Origin: Pseudomonadota bacterium
Lineage (GTDB): Bacteria > Bdellovibrionota_C > UBA2361 > SZUA-149
Direction of reading: 5' to 3'
NCBI GenBank assembly: GCA_029555385.1
Contig: JAKPSH010000215.1
Location: 1 to 47,499, forward strand
Length of the DNA: 47,499 nucleotides
This document shows positions 24,038 through 32,358 of the stretch, piece by piece (the stretch's first letter is position 1; each line of letters starts with the position of its first letter). The notes below the pieces were generated by a model. It ran no database searches. It was given only the letters and a program-made list of their open reading frames with translations, and was not told the DNA's origin. Both the position numbers and the translations under genes were made by a program.

Positions 24038-24856
24038 GTGACCACGGAAAAAAAGGTCCTTGTCCGCATTTTCGCTGCTGAAACGACGGTGCAGCGCTTG
24101 TGGCGCATCGGAGTGGTGGAACGCCTGCGCCTGAGAGAAGTGGACGAGCTTCTGGATTTGAAGAGCGCGCCTGTCGAAGATTGGCAGTTTTGGCTGCTCT
24201 GGGAGCGTTTGCGTCTGCATTCGGACTTCAGAGATGAGCAGTGGACCGCAGACGACGCCGAATGCAGCACAGTTCTGGAATACCATGCAAGTAGTGACGT
24301 GCGGCCGTTTGCCTTACAGAGAACCCCCGCACAGCTTAGTATCCTGGAGCGGCGGTGTTCCACGCTCGGCATATGCTGCCGTATGAGATTACTCTCCATC
24401 CCCGGCATTGACGAGGATGAAAGAACGAGCATTAGCCAAGAATTAACACGCGAACCGCTTGACGGCGCCGCCGCACGACGGCTGCGGCTGCGCATGCTCG
24501 TTACCCCCGGCTTTTGCGATAATCCGCTGGCGAATAATGCCGCAGAGCACAGGACGAATGCCGCATACTGCTATTGGCCGCCGATCGCCATTGTCGCGGC
24601 GGCAATGCCGTACAGTTCCGGTGAATTTGCCTGCAAGACGGTCGTTATGGTCGGCGCGGAAACTGAAGCGCACCATCTTGAGCTGCAGCGCGTCTGGCAC
24701 GAATTATACGCCGAGGGGGAAACGTCCTGGCGAAAACGCATGGAGCTGCTTGCAGCTCAGTTCCCCGTGATGACTCAGCGGTATACCACCGGTTTCTCGC
24801 GGAATGTCCCCGAGCATTACAGTTGTTCCTATCTCAGGGAACGGCAGTGCCAGTGA
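24038..24856 (+). CDS. Unknown 272-residue protein
   Basis: A cytosolic protein without signal or membrane segments. I do not recognise the family. It has an acidic/Leu-rich helical first half (VERLRLREVDELLDLKSA, WQFWLLWERLRLHSDFRDE) and a second half with AAARRLRLRMLVTPGFCDNP, YWPPIAIVAAAMPYSSGE and CKTVVMVGAETEAHHLELQ, which reads like alternating strands and helices. The GTG at 24038 is chosen because AAGGAG lies 7 bases upstream; an ATG reading from 23966 would add a Cys/Arg-rich stretch with no ribosome site. It stands alone between the sugar kinase (+) and the LarA-like gene (-), so context gives no function. Codon use resembles its neighbours. Confidence 0.6.
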   Translation: MTTEKKVLVRIFAAETTVQRLWRIGVVERLRLREVDELLDLKSAPVEDWQFWLLWERLRLHSDFRDEQWTADDAECSTVLEYHASSDVRPFALQRTPAQLSILERRCSTLGICCRMRLLSIPGIDEDERTSISQELTREPLDGAAARRLRLRMLVTPGFCDNPLANNAAEHRTNAAYCYWPPIAIVAAAMPYSSGEFACKTVVMVGAETEAHHLELQRVWHELYAEGETSWRKRMELLAAQFPVMTQRYTTGFSRNVPEHYSCSYLRERQCQ

Positions 24857-24923
24857 AACGAGAGCGCGGGTCCGGGTGCGGTTGAAGCTCCTTACAGGTC
24901 AGCACAACCGCACTCGATTTATT

Positions 24924-26207
24924 TTAAGCCGCAGTCCAGGGTAGAACAGCGTATCCATCCGCGTCGAATTGCAGCTTGCCCGGCCCGGAAATGATTTCCG
25001 CCTGCGTCGTCCTGCCTAAATGTCCGGCAGCCGCCTCCGATACAAGAACTTCATCCAAAGTGAGAGTATCACGGATGCAGCAGACAAGAGGTCCATTCGC
25101 GCGCTTGCGGCACAGCGCTATCGCCGTTTCCATCGCTGCCCGATCGTTGGGCAGAACTGGAGGCATGTGCGCACCGCGGGGAGCAAAACCAGTAACAGCA
25201 TTAAGCACCGTAGATTCGAAATCGATCCGGCTTCGCAATCTTTCGGTAATAAAGTCGGCCATGCCCATGCCCACAGCGTTCCCTTCACTCTCTTCTGTCA
25301 GACTGCTGGCGAGAATTCTGAAAATGCTGGGCAGATAGTCCTGCCAAGGCACACCGGGATAACAGCCGTAGGGAGAGCGTCCGATTATATTAGGATCTAA
25401 ACCGGTTCCCGAAATATTCTTGCCAATCCGCTGTATGTAGAGCAGATCAATCTCCGGCAAAGGCAGCCTGGGCATCAAGCGCTTGGCCTGCAAAAGGAGT
25501 TCCTTTTCTTGCTCGATGAGGCCATCTGGCGCCAGTGCTCTCAAGCTTGCCGTTTCGTGATAGGCATTTTCAATGATGGCAAGACCGCCAATTATCTTGC
25601 CTGATTTCAGCAGCTCCGATGCTGCCGCAACTATCGCTGCTTCGAGTCCGATACCGGGTATATGGCCATGGTATTCTTCAGCTCCCCTCAGCTTGCCAAA
25701 GCCGATAGCAAGCATCTTGCAGATACCGCTTTCAATCTCCCCCTTCATATCTGTGTGCGGTTTGATGCGGTTTACGGGAAATATGCCGTCAGCCTCCCAG
25801 GCTGGAACAGCACAGTAAACATTGACGCCGTTCGCTGAGGTCGCGGCAACGCACGACTCCATTTCACACCGGATCGGCACCCCCATTGATTCTTCTGTAA
25901 TGCCGTAATGAGCAAGGACCTTCGTCTGCCCTTCCGGAGTGGCTCCGCCATGACTGCCCATAGCCGGAACAATAAACGGCAATGCTGCCTGCGCCTTGAA
26001 GAAATCAAGCACGGTTCGCACAATAACATTGATACTGGAAATACCCCGGCTCCCCACTCCGACGGCAATTCTCTTGCGTGCAAGACGCTTAGCGTCAGGG
26101 AACAATTGCTGCATCTCCCGATACACCGCCGCAGCGCAGTCTGCGACACGCGTCCGTTCAAACTGCTGGCGCACATGATACACCTTAGGAATTTCCGCAC
26201 GGCGCAT
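24924..26207 (-). CDS. LarA-superfamily nickel-pincer-cofactor-type isomerase (group 22-like)
   Basis: A 427-residue protein of the lactate racemase (LarA) superfamily. It has RKRIAVGVGSRGISSINVIV, FIVPAMGSHGGATPEGQTKV, HYGITEESMGVPI, FPVNRIKPHTDMKGEIESGI and ICKMLAIGFGKLRGAEEYH, which match the group I know as nickel pincer cofactor-dependent isomerase group 22. LarA proteins use a nickel-pyridinium pincer nucleotide bound to an active-site lysine to racemise or epimerise hydroxy acids and sugar acids. The cofactor genes larB, larC and larE are not in the window. The ATG at 26207 has GGGGGGAG 6 bases upstream, so a longer reading from 26387 is rejected. It is divergent from the glycosyltransferase gene across 180 bases. 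Confidence 0.8.
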   Translation of the reverse strand: MRRAEIPKVYHVRQQFERTRVADCAAAVYREMQQLFPDAKRLARKRIAVGVGSRGISSINVIVRTVLDFFKAQAALPFIVPAMGSHGGATPEGQTKVLAHYGITEESMGVPIRCEMESCVAATSANGVNVYCAVPAWEADGIFPVNRIKPHTDMKGEIESGICKMLAIGFGKLRGAEEYHGHIPGIGLEAAIVAAASELLKSGKIIGGLAIIENAYHETASLRALAPDGLIEQEKELLLQAKRLMPRLPLPEIDLLYIQRIGKNISGTGLDPNIIGRSPYGCYPGVPWQDYLPSIFRILASSLTEESEGNAVGMGMADFITERLRSRIDFESTVLNAVTGFAPRGAHMPPVLPNDRAAMETAIALCRKRANGPLVCCIRDTLTLDEVLVSEAAAGHLGRTTQAEIISGPGKLQFDADGYAVLPWTAA

Positions 26208-26387
26208 AACAACTCCCCCCAATCGCGAAAGAACTATTTCCCCGCTGTCGATGACCAGTATTTCAACAAGAAATTGCAGTGTCAACTTTTCGCGCTCATG
26301 CTTGCTTCTGCGCAAGATTGCATTAATGATGGGGCTTAGCAGCATCAAAGCGAGAGTTTGCTGCGGCGAGATACTGCATAAAGGCAA

Positions 26388-28202
26388 ATGACAGCATTAA
26401 AAACTGCGAATTACAGGTTATTGCCGTTTGTGCTGTCTGCGCTCTTTGGGCTGGGCTGCTGGTGTGTCTATCAGCAAATTCTTCCCGGGGTCTCTGCCGG
26501 GATTGTCGAAAGCCCGGGAAATAAACAGACGGCAGAACCGCCGTTTTTTTCCGCGCAAGAAGTCACAAACGCCGCTGTCAGTTTTAACCTTCATCTCTCC
26601 GCCTCAGCGCCCGGCGTCTTCTATCTGGCCGTCCGCGACTGCTTGGTCAGCTTGGAAATCAACAATCGCAGCCTGCCGCTCAGCTCATCCCCAATTTGTA
26701 CAAATGGCAAAAGGATCAAGCTCGACCTCAAGGCCTATCTCCGCCGCGGCATCAATACAGTTCGCGCAGAGATCCGCAGCCAGGCCGGCCCAACCGCTTT
26801 AGACTTAGAGCCGGCGAACACAGATACCTTCATTTTCTCGTTTCGCTTGCAGCTCTTGGCCCTTCTGGCCTTGACCGCTTTTTTCGCGCGGCGCGCCTTC
26901 TCGTTCCTCCGCACGATTCCTGCCGGTCTCTACTCGGTCTTTGTCCTCGGCGTAATGCTTCGCCTAGTCTACTTCTTCAGCACTTCCTGGACGATGAGAA
27001 CAAACGATCTTTCAGGACATATTGAGTACATCAATTATGTTCGCCATTTCTGGACAGTGCCGCAATGGAATACAGGGTGGTCATATTTTCAAGCGCCGCT
27101 TTATTATTTTATTTCAGCGCTCTGGTGGAATTTGGCCGCTCTGGCTGGAGGAGACCTGCGTTCAGTGCTTCGCGGACTTCAGTCTTTATCGCTTTTGTAT
27201 TCCACCGGTTTTCTTTTCTTTGCACTCTGGACCCTGCGCTTGCTCGGTCAGATGGCAAAGCCGCACTTCCCGCTCAATTCGGCCGCTTTGTTCATTGCCG
27301 TCTATCCCGGCACGATGCTCTCGACTGTGCGAATCAGCAATGATTCTCTCGCACAACTGCTTATTGCCGCCACAATTACACTTGCCGTCCGCTGGTGGAT
27401 GAAGGGGGACAATACCTCTTGGTACTCGGCTATTGCCGTGCTTGGCGCGGCAATGCTGACCAAGTCAAACGCAATGATTATTGCCCCTCTGCCGTTTATC
27501 CTGCTCTGCTTCTTTCCGTTTCTTACATGGAGAGAAAAGCTGCGGCTCGGCGGGGCTGCGGCGGTGCTGCTTGTGCTTTTCTACGGCTGGTACTTCGTCG
27601 AGCGCGAATACGTGCAAAAGCAGGAATTTTTTATCGGCAATCTTCCCGTAATGAACCGGGCGCTCTTTGTTGAAGACGACTGGTCAAGTTATCTCGTGTT
27701 TAATCCGCGGGCAGTCTTGGAGATACCTTATGTAAACACATTTACCGATCAGTCACGCCGGCGCTTCACGTGGGAGTTCTGGTACCGCTCTTCGTTTTTT
27801 GGCGAATACCAGTTCCCAGGTTTTAACGAGCATCTGCGGACAACGCTGCTTGTTTCAGGAATGGCTCTTTACCTTCTTGCCGCTCTGGGCGTTATTCTTT
27901 ACCTGCGCGGGAGCCGGCATCAAGCGCTGCCAATGTTTATCGTTCTTTCGCTTTTTTGCATCGGTGAAATTGCCTCCCGAGTTAAAGTTCCTCTGGCCGG
28001 TGCCGCCGAGTTTCGCTATACCGTCTTTGCCGTCATCCCTGCTGCTTATTTCTTCGCCGCCGCAATCAGGCAAAATCGTTTGCTGCACCTAATGGGATTG
28101 CTGCTGATGATCGCTTTCGCTGTGAGCGCCGTTAGTTTTTTGGGCTACCTTTATCTAAGCCCGGGGCAGGCGAGCATTCCGGAACTTAATCTGTTTGGTT
28201 GA
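26388..28202 (+). CDS. GT-C membrane glycosyltransferase (GT39/ArnT-like)
   Basis: A 604-residue inner-membrane protein with about 11-12 membrane segments. An N-terminal signal-like helix (LPFVLSALFGLGCWCVYQQI) is followed by a ~110-residue beta-rich exported domain (~50-150), then the polytopic body. The GT-C signatures are present: NDLSGHIEYI in the first large loop (an acidic residue near His, as in the D-x-H motif of GT39/GT83) and WSYFQAPLYYFISALWW, the PPLYY-like motif. Such enzymes transfer a sugar from a polyprenyl-phosphate donor to lipid or protein on the periplasmic side. AAAGG lies just before the ATG. The N-terminal beta domain is unusual for the family and may bind the acceptor. 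Confidence 0.82.
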   Translation: MTALKTANYRLLPFVLSALFGLGCWCVYQQILPGVSAGIVESPGNKQTAEPPFFSAQEVTNAAVSFNLHLSASAPGVFYLAVRDCLVSLEINNRSLPLSSSPICTNGKRIKLDLKAYLRRGINTVRAEIRSQAGPTALDLEPANTDTFIFSFRLQLLALLALTAFFARRAFSFLRTIPAGLYSVFVLGVMLRLVYFFSTSWTMRTNDLSGHIEYINYVRHFWTVPQWNTGWSYFQAPLYYFISALWWNLAALAGGDLRSVLRGLQSLSLLYSTGFLFFALWTLRLLGQMAKPHFPLNSAALFIAVYPGTMLSTVRISNDSLAQLLIAATITLAVRWWMKGDNTSWYSAIAVLGAAMLTKSNAMIIAPLPFILLCFFPFLTWREKLRLGGAAAVLLVLFYGWYFVEREYVQKQEFFIGNLPVMNRALFVEDDWSSYLVFNPRAVLEIPYVNTFTDQSRRRFTWEFWYRSSFFGEYQFPGFNEHLRTTLLVSGMALYLLAALGVILYLRGSRHQALPMFIVLSLFCIGEIASRVKVPLAGAAEFRYTVFAVIPAAYFFAAAIRQNRLLHLMGLLLMIAFAVSAVSFLGYLYLSPGQASIPELNLFG

Positions 28203-28568
28203 CGCAATACCCAGCATTGTTTGCCGCAAGCGATGGGATAGCTGCCTTAACACTGAAAATGCCTCAAAGCTTGGGCAGGAAACTATTCCCGACCTCCAAC
28301 CGATTATTGCTGCTTGCGCGCGGATGTTTCTTCAGTCAAATGGCGCTTGTTTTCTGCCGTGGGCTGTGTTGCCCCGGCAAAAGTAAGCCGGTTCCAGAGA
28401 GGATTTAAACTCAGCCGCGCTAACCGTCTCCGCCGCTTTTTGTCCTTCGCGCTTCCGCGCGGTCACCTTCTTCTCTCGATAGCACTTAAGCATCTGCGCT
28501 ACTTGGGCGGTTTGGAGTGATGCCCGGCGATAGCCCGCGGCGGATCATGCCGGTTTCTGCAACGAAAT
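28203..28568. other. Non-coding stretch after the glycosyltransferase gene
   Basis: About 365 bases with only short overlapping open frames that lack ribosome sites and family features. I see no RNA gene or repeat. It ends at the terminator of the opposing gene. Confidence 0.4.
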
Positions 28569-28602
28569 AAAAAAAGCCCATCGTCTTGCGCAAGACGATG
28601 GG
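28569..28602 (-). terminator. Intrinsic terminator of the YbaK-like gene
   Basis: A perfect 13-bp palindrome, CCCATCGTCTTGC (28577-28589) with GCAAGACGATGGG (28590-28602), is followed on the minus strand by a run of seven T (complement of 28569-28575). It lies 46 bases after the stop of the gene at 28648-29271 and is a textbook Rho-independent terminator. Confidence 0.9.
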
Positions 28603-28647
28603 TCTCATCGGAAGGTATACCTTGATTACCTTACCCTGAGGCTCTTT

Positions 28648-29271
28648 TCATGTTTGCCGGGCCTTGCCCCAATGCAGGTAGTGCCGAATTCCGTCACAAT
28701 GGCCAAGAGCCGCAAAAAGCGGAGTTGGACGAATAAAGACGGAATGCCGCCTGCTGAACGCGAAATCCCACAGCGCATCAGGAAATGTCAGCTCCTTCAC
28801 GAGAAGATTCCGGTCGAAGAGAATCAGATCCAGCCGGTGGTTTGTGCCAACAAACGGAGAGACTCCCCCGCGCGGCAATCCGACAATCTCTTCAACATCT
28901 CCGTGGTAGGGACCGATATCTTCCTTTTTCGAAAGATTGACGTGACGTTTGAGGTCTTTCCAATCAATGCGATCGTCGCTGTCGTTGATAAAGAGAAGAT
29001 ATTTCTCTCTGCCCTGGCTTCTCCAGCATATCACTGTTCCGCGCGCGACACGGATATTGCCGAGTTCAGCGTAGAAAAAAGGATGCTCCCTGAAAAGAGC
29101 CAGCTTCTCCACACAGGTGACGGTTTCACGCGGATGCCTGACAGCTACTGCTCTTGCTCCACATGCACCTGCCGCGGTGAGCACCCGCAGCACTGTTTGG
29201 TTGGCGATTTCCCGGCTGGACAGGTTCAGTGCCCCGCCGATCTGATTCTCGTCAGCGGACAGCTCTGGCAT
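28648..29271 (-). CDS. YbaK/EbsC-like (aminoacyl-tRNA deacylase fold) protein
   Basis: A 207-residue protein. Its central part follows the YbaK/ProX plan: KYLLFINDSDDRIDWKDLKR, then a segment ending DVEEIVGLPRGGVSPFVG, and LDLILFDRNLL, matching the usual 'P-x-G-G-V-P-P-F-G' and 'D-x-x-L' motifs. The family removes mischarged amino acids from tRNA (Cys-tRNA-Pro, Ala-tRNA-Pro). The characteristic lysine of the catalytic strand is not clearly placed, and there are extra ~50-residue N- and C-terminal parts, so the exact activity is uncertain. The ATG at 29271 has GAAAGGG 6-7 bases upstream; an in-frame TTG at 29292 is less likely. A strong terminator follows, so it is probably a single-gene transcript. 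Confidence 0.55.
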   Translation of the reverse strand: MPELSADENQIGGALNLSSREIANQTVLRVLTAAGACGARAVAVRHPRETVTCVEKLALFREHPFFYAELGNIRVARGTVICWRSQGREKYLLFINDSDDRIDWKDLKRHVNLSKKEDIGPYHGDVEEIVGLPRGGVSPFVGTNHRLDLILFDRNLLVKELTFPDALWDFAFSRRHSVFIRPTPLFAALGHCDGIRHYLHWGKARQT

Positions 29272-29522
29272 GACAGCCCTTTCATTAAACAAACTCGAAA
29301 ACCGGAATGAACCTGTTCCTTCCTTGGCCCGGCAAGGCGCTTCTTGTCCGGCCGATGAAGGGACACTATTGCTACTCGAAAATAAGAAAAGACGTGAGAA
29401 ACAGCTGCTGTCAGCTTTCTTTATCTGATTTAACTCTTTAGGTCAAAGCGTCACGAATTTCGATAAAGACATTCGCTTACGCACCACGAACTGGGATGAG
29501 CTTGTGTCTTGGCAGGATCTTG

Positions 29523-32357
29523 CTAAGCAAAACGCAGCCCAATCGGCAGAGAATCTCCCAGCAGTTCCACCTGATCGGCTGCTTCAAGCTCGACGAATTC
29601 TCTTAACGGTCTCATTCTCTCAGCACCAGCTCCGGACTGCGCCATTTTTTGCAGCACCAGGCGGAGCGCCTCGGGAGACAAGTCCCGGTGACGATCATTG
29701 GTCAAACGGCACGCTTGAACAAAAGCACCATTAAGCAGTGCAAAGTTGCCTTTTGTCCAGTCAACGCCGGATAACTGCTCAAACCACGACACCACTTGCG
29801 CAGCCGGCACCACTTGATGCAGACCGCCGTAGAGCGGCGTGCGGCTGGCTGTTCTGCCAAGCGCCCAGATGCAGTGTTCGACTCCTGTTGATTTTCCGCC
29901 GAGGATTTTTTTGACCAGCAGATTCCCCAGCGCAATTTTCTCGCTAACCTCAATCCGCTCCAGAGCACCCGCCAAACGCAGCATTTCCGGCTCATCGGCC
30001 CCTTTCTGCGACATCCGCGGAAGAATTTTATCGAGCAATTTTTCCTGGCGCTCTTTGTTCAACCCGCCGGCAATACGCCGCCACATGATCCACCACTGCG
30101 CAAGAGCGCTGCTTTCCTTGGGAAAGCTGAGTCCCAAATCAAAGCAGCGCCAGACCTGCCCCATGCGCCATTCATCAAGCTGCACGCCATAACCGGGCCG
30201 CAGCACAAAACCCGCAAAATAAAGCCAGGTTGTCTCGTGCGCTAGCGAACGGCCCCGGCGTGTAATGCCGCGCGAAAGCGCAGGCCAGAGCGAACGAAGC
30301 AGCGCCGCGTTCCAGTCGTTTCGCGGCTGCTTAAATAACTCCTCAAGCTCCCGCAAAAGCTTCTTGGGACTGCTGCGCTTGTCGAGCTGCTGTTTCTTCC
30401 CGAAAAAGAAGCCGATGCGCAACGCGGCAGCGGCAAGCTGCTCCGGCGAGACTCCGGTTTCCAGCAGCTCTCCGGAGTTGTCCCGCACCCCTTCCAGAAC
30501 CGATTCGGCAACAGTTCTTCGCAAGTTAAACTCGAGCTGCCAGCGTTTCTCACTGCCGTCCGCTGCCCGGTGCACGCAAAATACTTGAACTAAACCGAGT
30601 TCATTAAGCGCAGCCTCCAGTTCGACATCCACCAGGCCGTCTTTAGGCCGCTCCATTCCTTCCTGGGGAGTCAACGCCGCTTGCAGAGGCGGCAGCGCAT
30701 GAAACTCCTCGTCATTCAAATGCACGATGTCGCCAGCTTTATCCCGTTCACGGTGCGTCGAGCAATATACCTGAAAGCGGACAGGCTCACCGATCAGGAG
30801 CTGCAGCTTGTTCTTAAGCCGCACGACCTCGGTGCTGCGCTGTCCTTGTTCAAGAATGCAAATCCCCCGCGCTGGCCCAAAGTTTTCCTCTTCCTCCCTT
30901 TCATCCTCGTCGCCGCGTACCTCAAGATATACGGAACGGGCATACCCAGCGACAATTCGCAAACCGGCCCTGCGCGCATGCACGCCGTAAAGCGCCGCAC
31001 CGCGCGCCACGGATAACTGCAGGTTATCAAGCTCCAACATCAACGGTTCTTGCGCACTCTGCCACCCGGCAATAATCTCTTGCAGACGCCGCCGGATAAA
31101 ATGCGGCGCAAGCGTCCCGCCGTTATAGAGAACAGCGTCGACCCGCCTTCCGGCTAAAAACGCCGCCAGGTGCACGCTGATGCGGCTGTCTGCCGCATAA
31201 GGCAGCCCCCACTCGCGAAGCGCCGCACTGCGGCTATGCGGCTTTGCTTCCGCCGGACAAAAAGGGAAAAAACCATCGGTCACCATCGCGCAGACTTCAT
31301 CACGCTTAATCAACGCGGTTAAGCTCCCACCAAAAAGACTGCTTCCTTCGGCTGGAACAGAAACGCGGCATTCCTCTCCGGAGCTGATTTCTTCTTCATT
31401 GCCGAGAATGCGCTCTTTTAACGCGCGCGCCGCCGACAACAAGTGGCGGAACTGGCGCGGAGAAAGACGGCGGGATAAACCACTCAGTTCATCCGCACCA
31501 AGCATCCGCTGCTCCAGCGCGTGCGCCAGTGCGAGATCGATATTATCGCCGCCAAGCAGTATATGATCGCTTACCGCGATACGTTCAATAACAGGCTCGG
31601 CTTCCGGTCGCGGCGTCACTTCGAAAAGACTAAAATCCGAAGTGCCGCCGCCGATATCGCAGACAAGTACGGTATAGGGCGGCTCATTGGCGGCAAGGCC
31701 GGCAAGCAGACTCTTGCTCCTTCCTTCCTTCTCCAGCCAATACAAAAACGCGGCTTGCGGTTCTTCAAGAAGGCGCACACTTTCCGGATACCCCGCCTCA
31801 CGCGCAGCCGCCAGCGTAAGCCGCTGCGCTGCCTCATCAAAAGAAGCGGGAACCGTAACCGTTATATCCTGCCGCTCAAAACGGTATTCTTCATGATAGG
31901 CACCGAGCGTGGAATTCCACAGCTCGCGGAAGTGGTGCAAATAAGCGGCGCTGACTTGCACCGGCGAAAGCTTTTCGTCGGGAGAGACATCGGCGGAAGC
32001 CCAGGGCAGAATCGCCGCTTCCCGATCTACTCCCCCATGGCAAAGCCAGGACTTTGCCGACGATATAACCCGGCCCGCAAGAATTGCTGATTGCTCTTTG
32101 GCAAATACACCGGCACAGCAGCGCGAGTTTTCCCCGGACTGGAAGTTTAGCCGGAGCACTCCACTCTCACGTTCATGCGGCAGCATCAAATATAAAAACG
32201 ACGGAAGAACCGGCAACTGCTCTGCACTGCCGGGCCGATCCGTCTGAGTTACCGCCAGGTGCTCGACCGCCGTCGATTGCGCCAAGGCGTCAACGTAGCA
32301 AATTGCGGAATTGCTCGTGCCCAAATCAATGCCGATGGCGAAACGTGATTGCGGCAT
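29523..32357 (-). CDS. Hsp70-family protein with DUF3731-like C-terminal domain
   Basis: A 944-residue Hsp70 relative. The ATPase domain (~1-470) has phosphate 1 IGIDLGTSNSAICYVD at 8-23, phosphate 2 LVCDIGGGTSDFSLFEV from 231, and AVLYNGGTLAPHFI later in the domain. A short beta-rich segment similar to an Hsp70 substrate domain ends in EKRWQLEFNLRRTV (~610). The last ~330 residues are helical (WNAALLRSLWPALSRGITRR, DEWRMGQVWRCFDLGLSFPK), matching DUF3731. The long form is known from proteobacteria as an 'Hsp70 family protein' distinct from DnaK. It starts one base after the stop of the second Hsp70, without its own ribosome site, so translation is coupled. No DnaJ or GrpE is present. Confidence 0.88.
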   Translation of the reverse strand: MPQSRFAIGIDLGTSNSAICYVDALAQSTAVEHLAVTQTDRPGSAEQLPVLPSFLYLMLPHERESGVLRLNFQSGENSRCCAGVFAKEQSAILAGRVISSAKSWLCHGGVDREAAILPWASADVSPDEKLSPVQVSAAYLHHFRELWNSTLGAYHEEYRFERQDITVTVPASFDEAAQRLTLAAAREAGYPESVRLLEEPQAAFLYWLEKEGRSKSLLAGLAANEPPYTVLVCDIGGGTSDFSLFEVTPRPEAEPVIERIAVSDHILLGGDNIDLALAHALEQRMLGADELSGLSRRLSPRQFRHLLSAARALKERILGNEEEISSGEECRVSVPAEGSSLFGGSLTALIKRDEVCAMVTDGFFPFCPAEAKPHSRSAALREWGLPYAADSRISVHLAAFLAGRRVDAVLYNGGTLAPHFIRRRLQEIIAGWQSAQEPLMLELDNLQLSVARGAALYGVHARRAGLRIVAGYARSVYLEVRGDEDEREEEENFGPARGICILEQGQRSTEVVRLKNKLQLLIGEPVRFQVYCSTHRERDKAGDIVHLNDEEFHALPPLQAALTPQEGMERPKDGLVDVELEAALNELGLVQVFCVHRAADGSEKRWQLEFNLRRTVAESVLEGVRDNSGELLETGVSPEQLAAAALRIGFFFGKKQQLDKRSSPKKLLRELEELFKQPRNDWNAALLRSLWPALSRGITRRGRSLAHETTWLYFAGFVLRPGYGVQLDEWRMGQVWRCFDLGLSFPKESSALAQWWIMWRRIAGGLNKERQEKLLDKILPRMSQKGADEPEMLRLAGALERIEVSEKIALGNLLVKKILGGKSTGVEHCIWALGRTASRTPLYGGLHQVVPAAQVVSWFEQLSGVDWTKGNFALLNGAFVQACRLTNDRHRDLSPEALRLVLQKMAQSGAGAERMRPLREFVELEAADQVELLGDSLPIGLRFA

Positions 32358-32358
32358 T

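Noticed and set aside
23794-24081. 95-residue open frame before the unknown gene at 24038
   Set aside because: It overlaps the better supported GTG-start gene in another frame and lacks a ribosome site.
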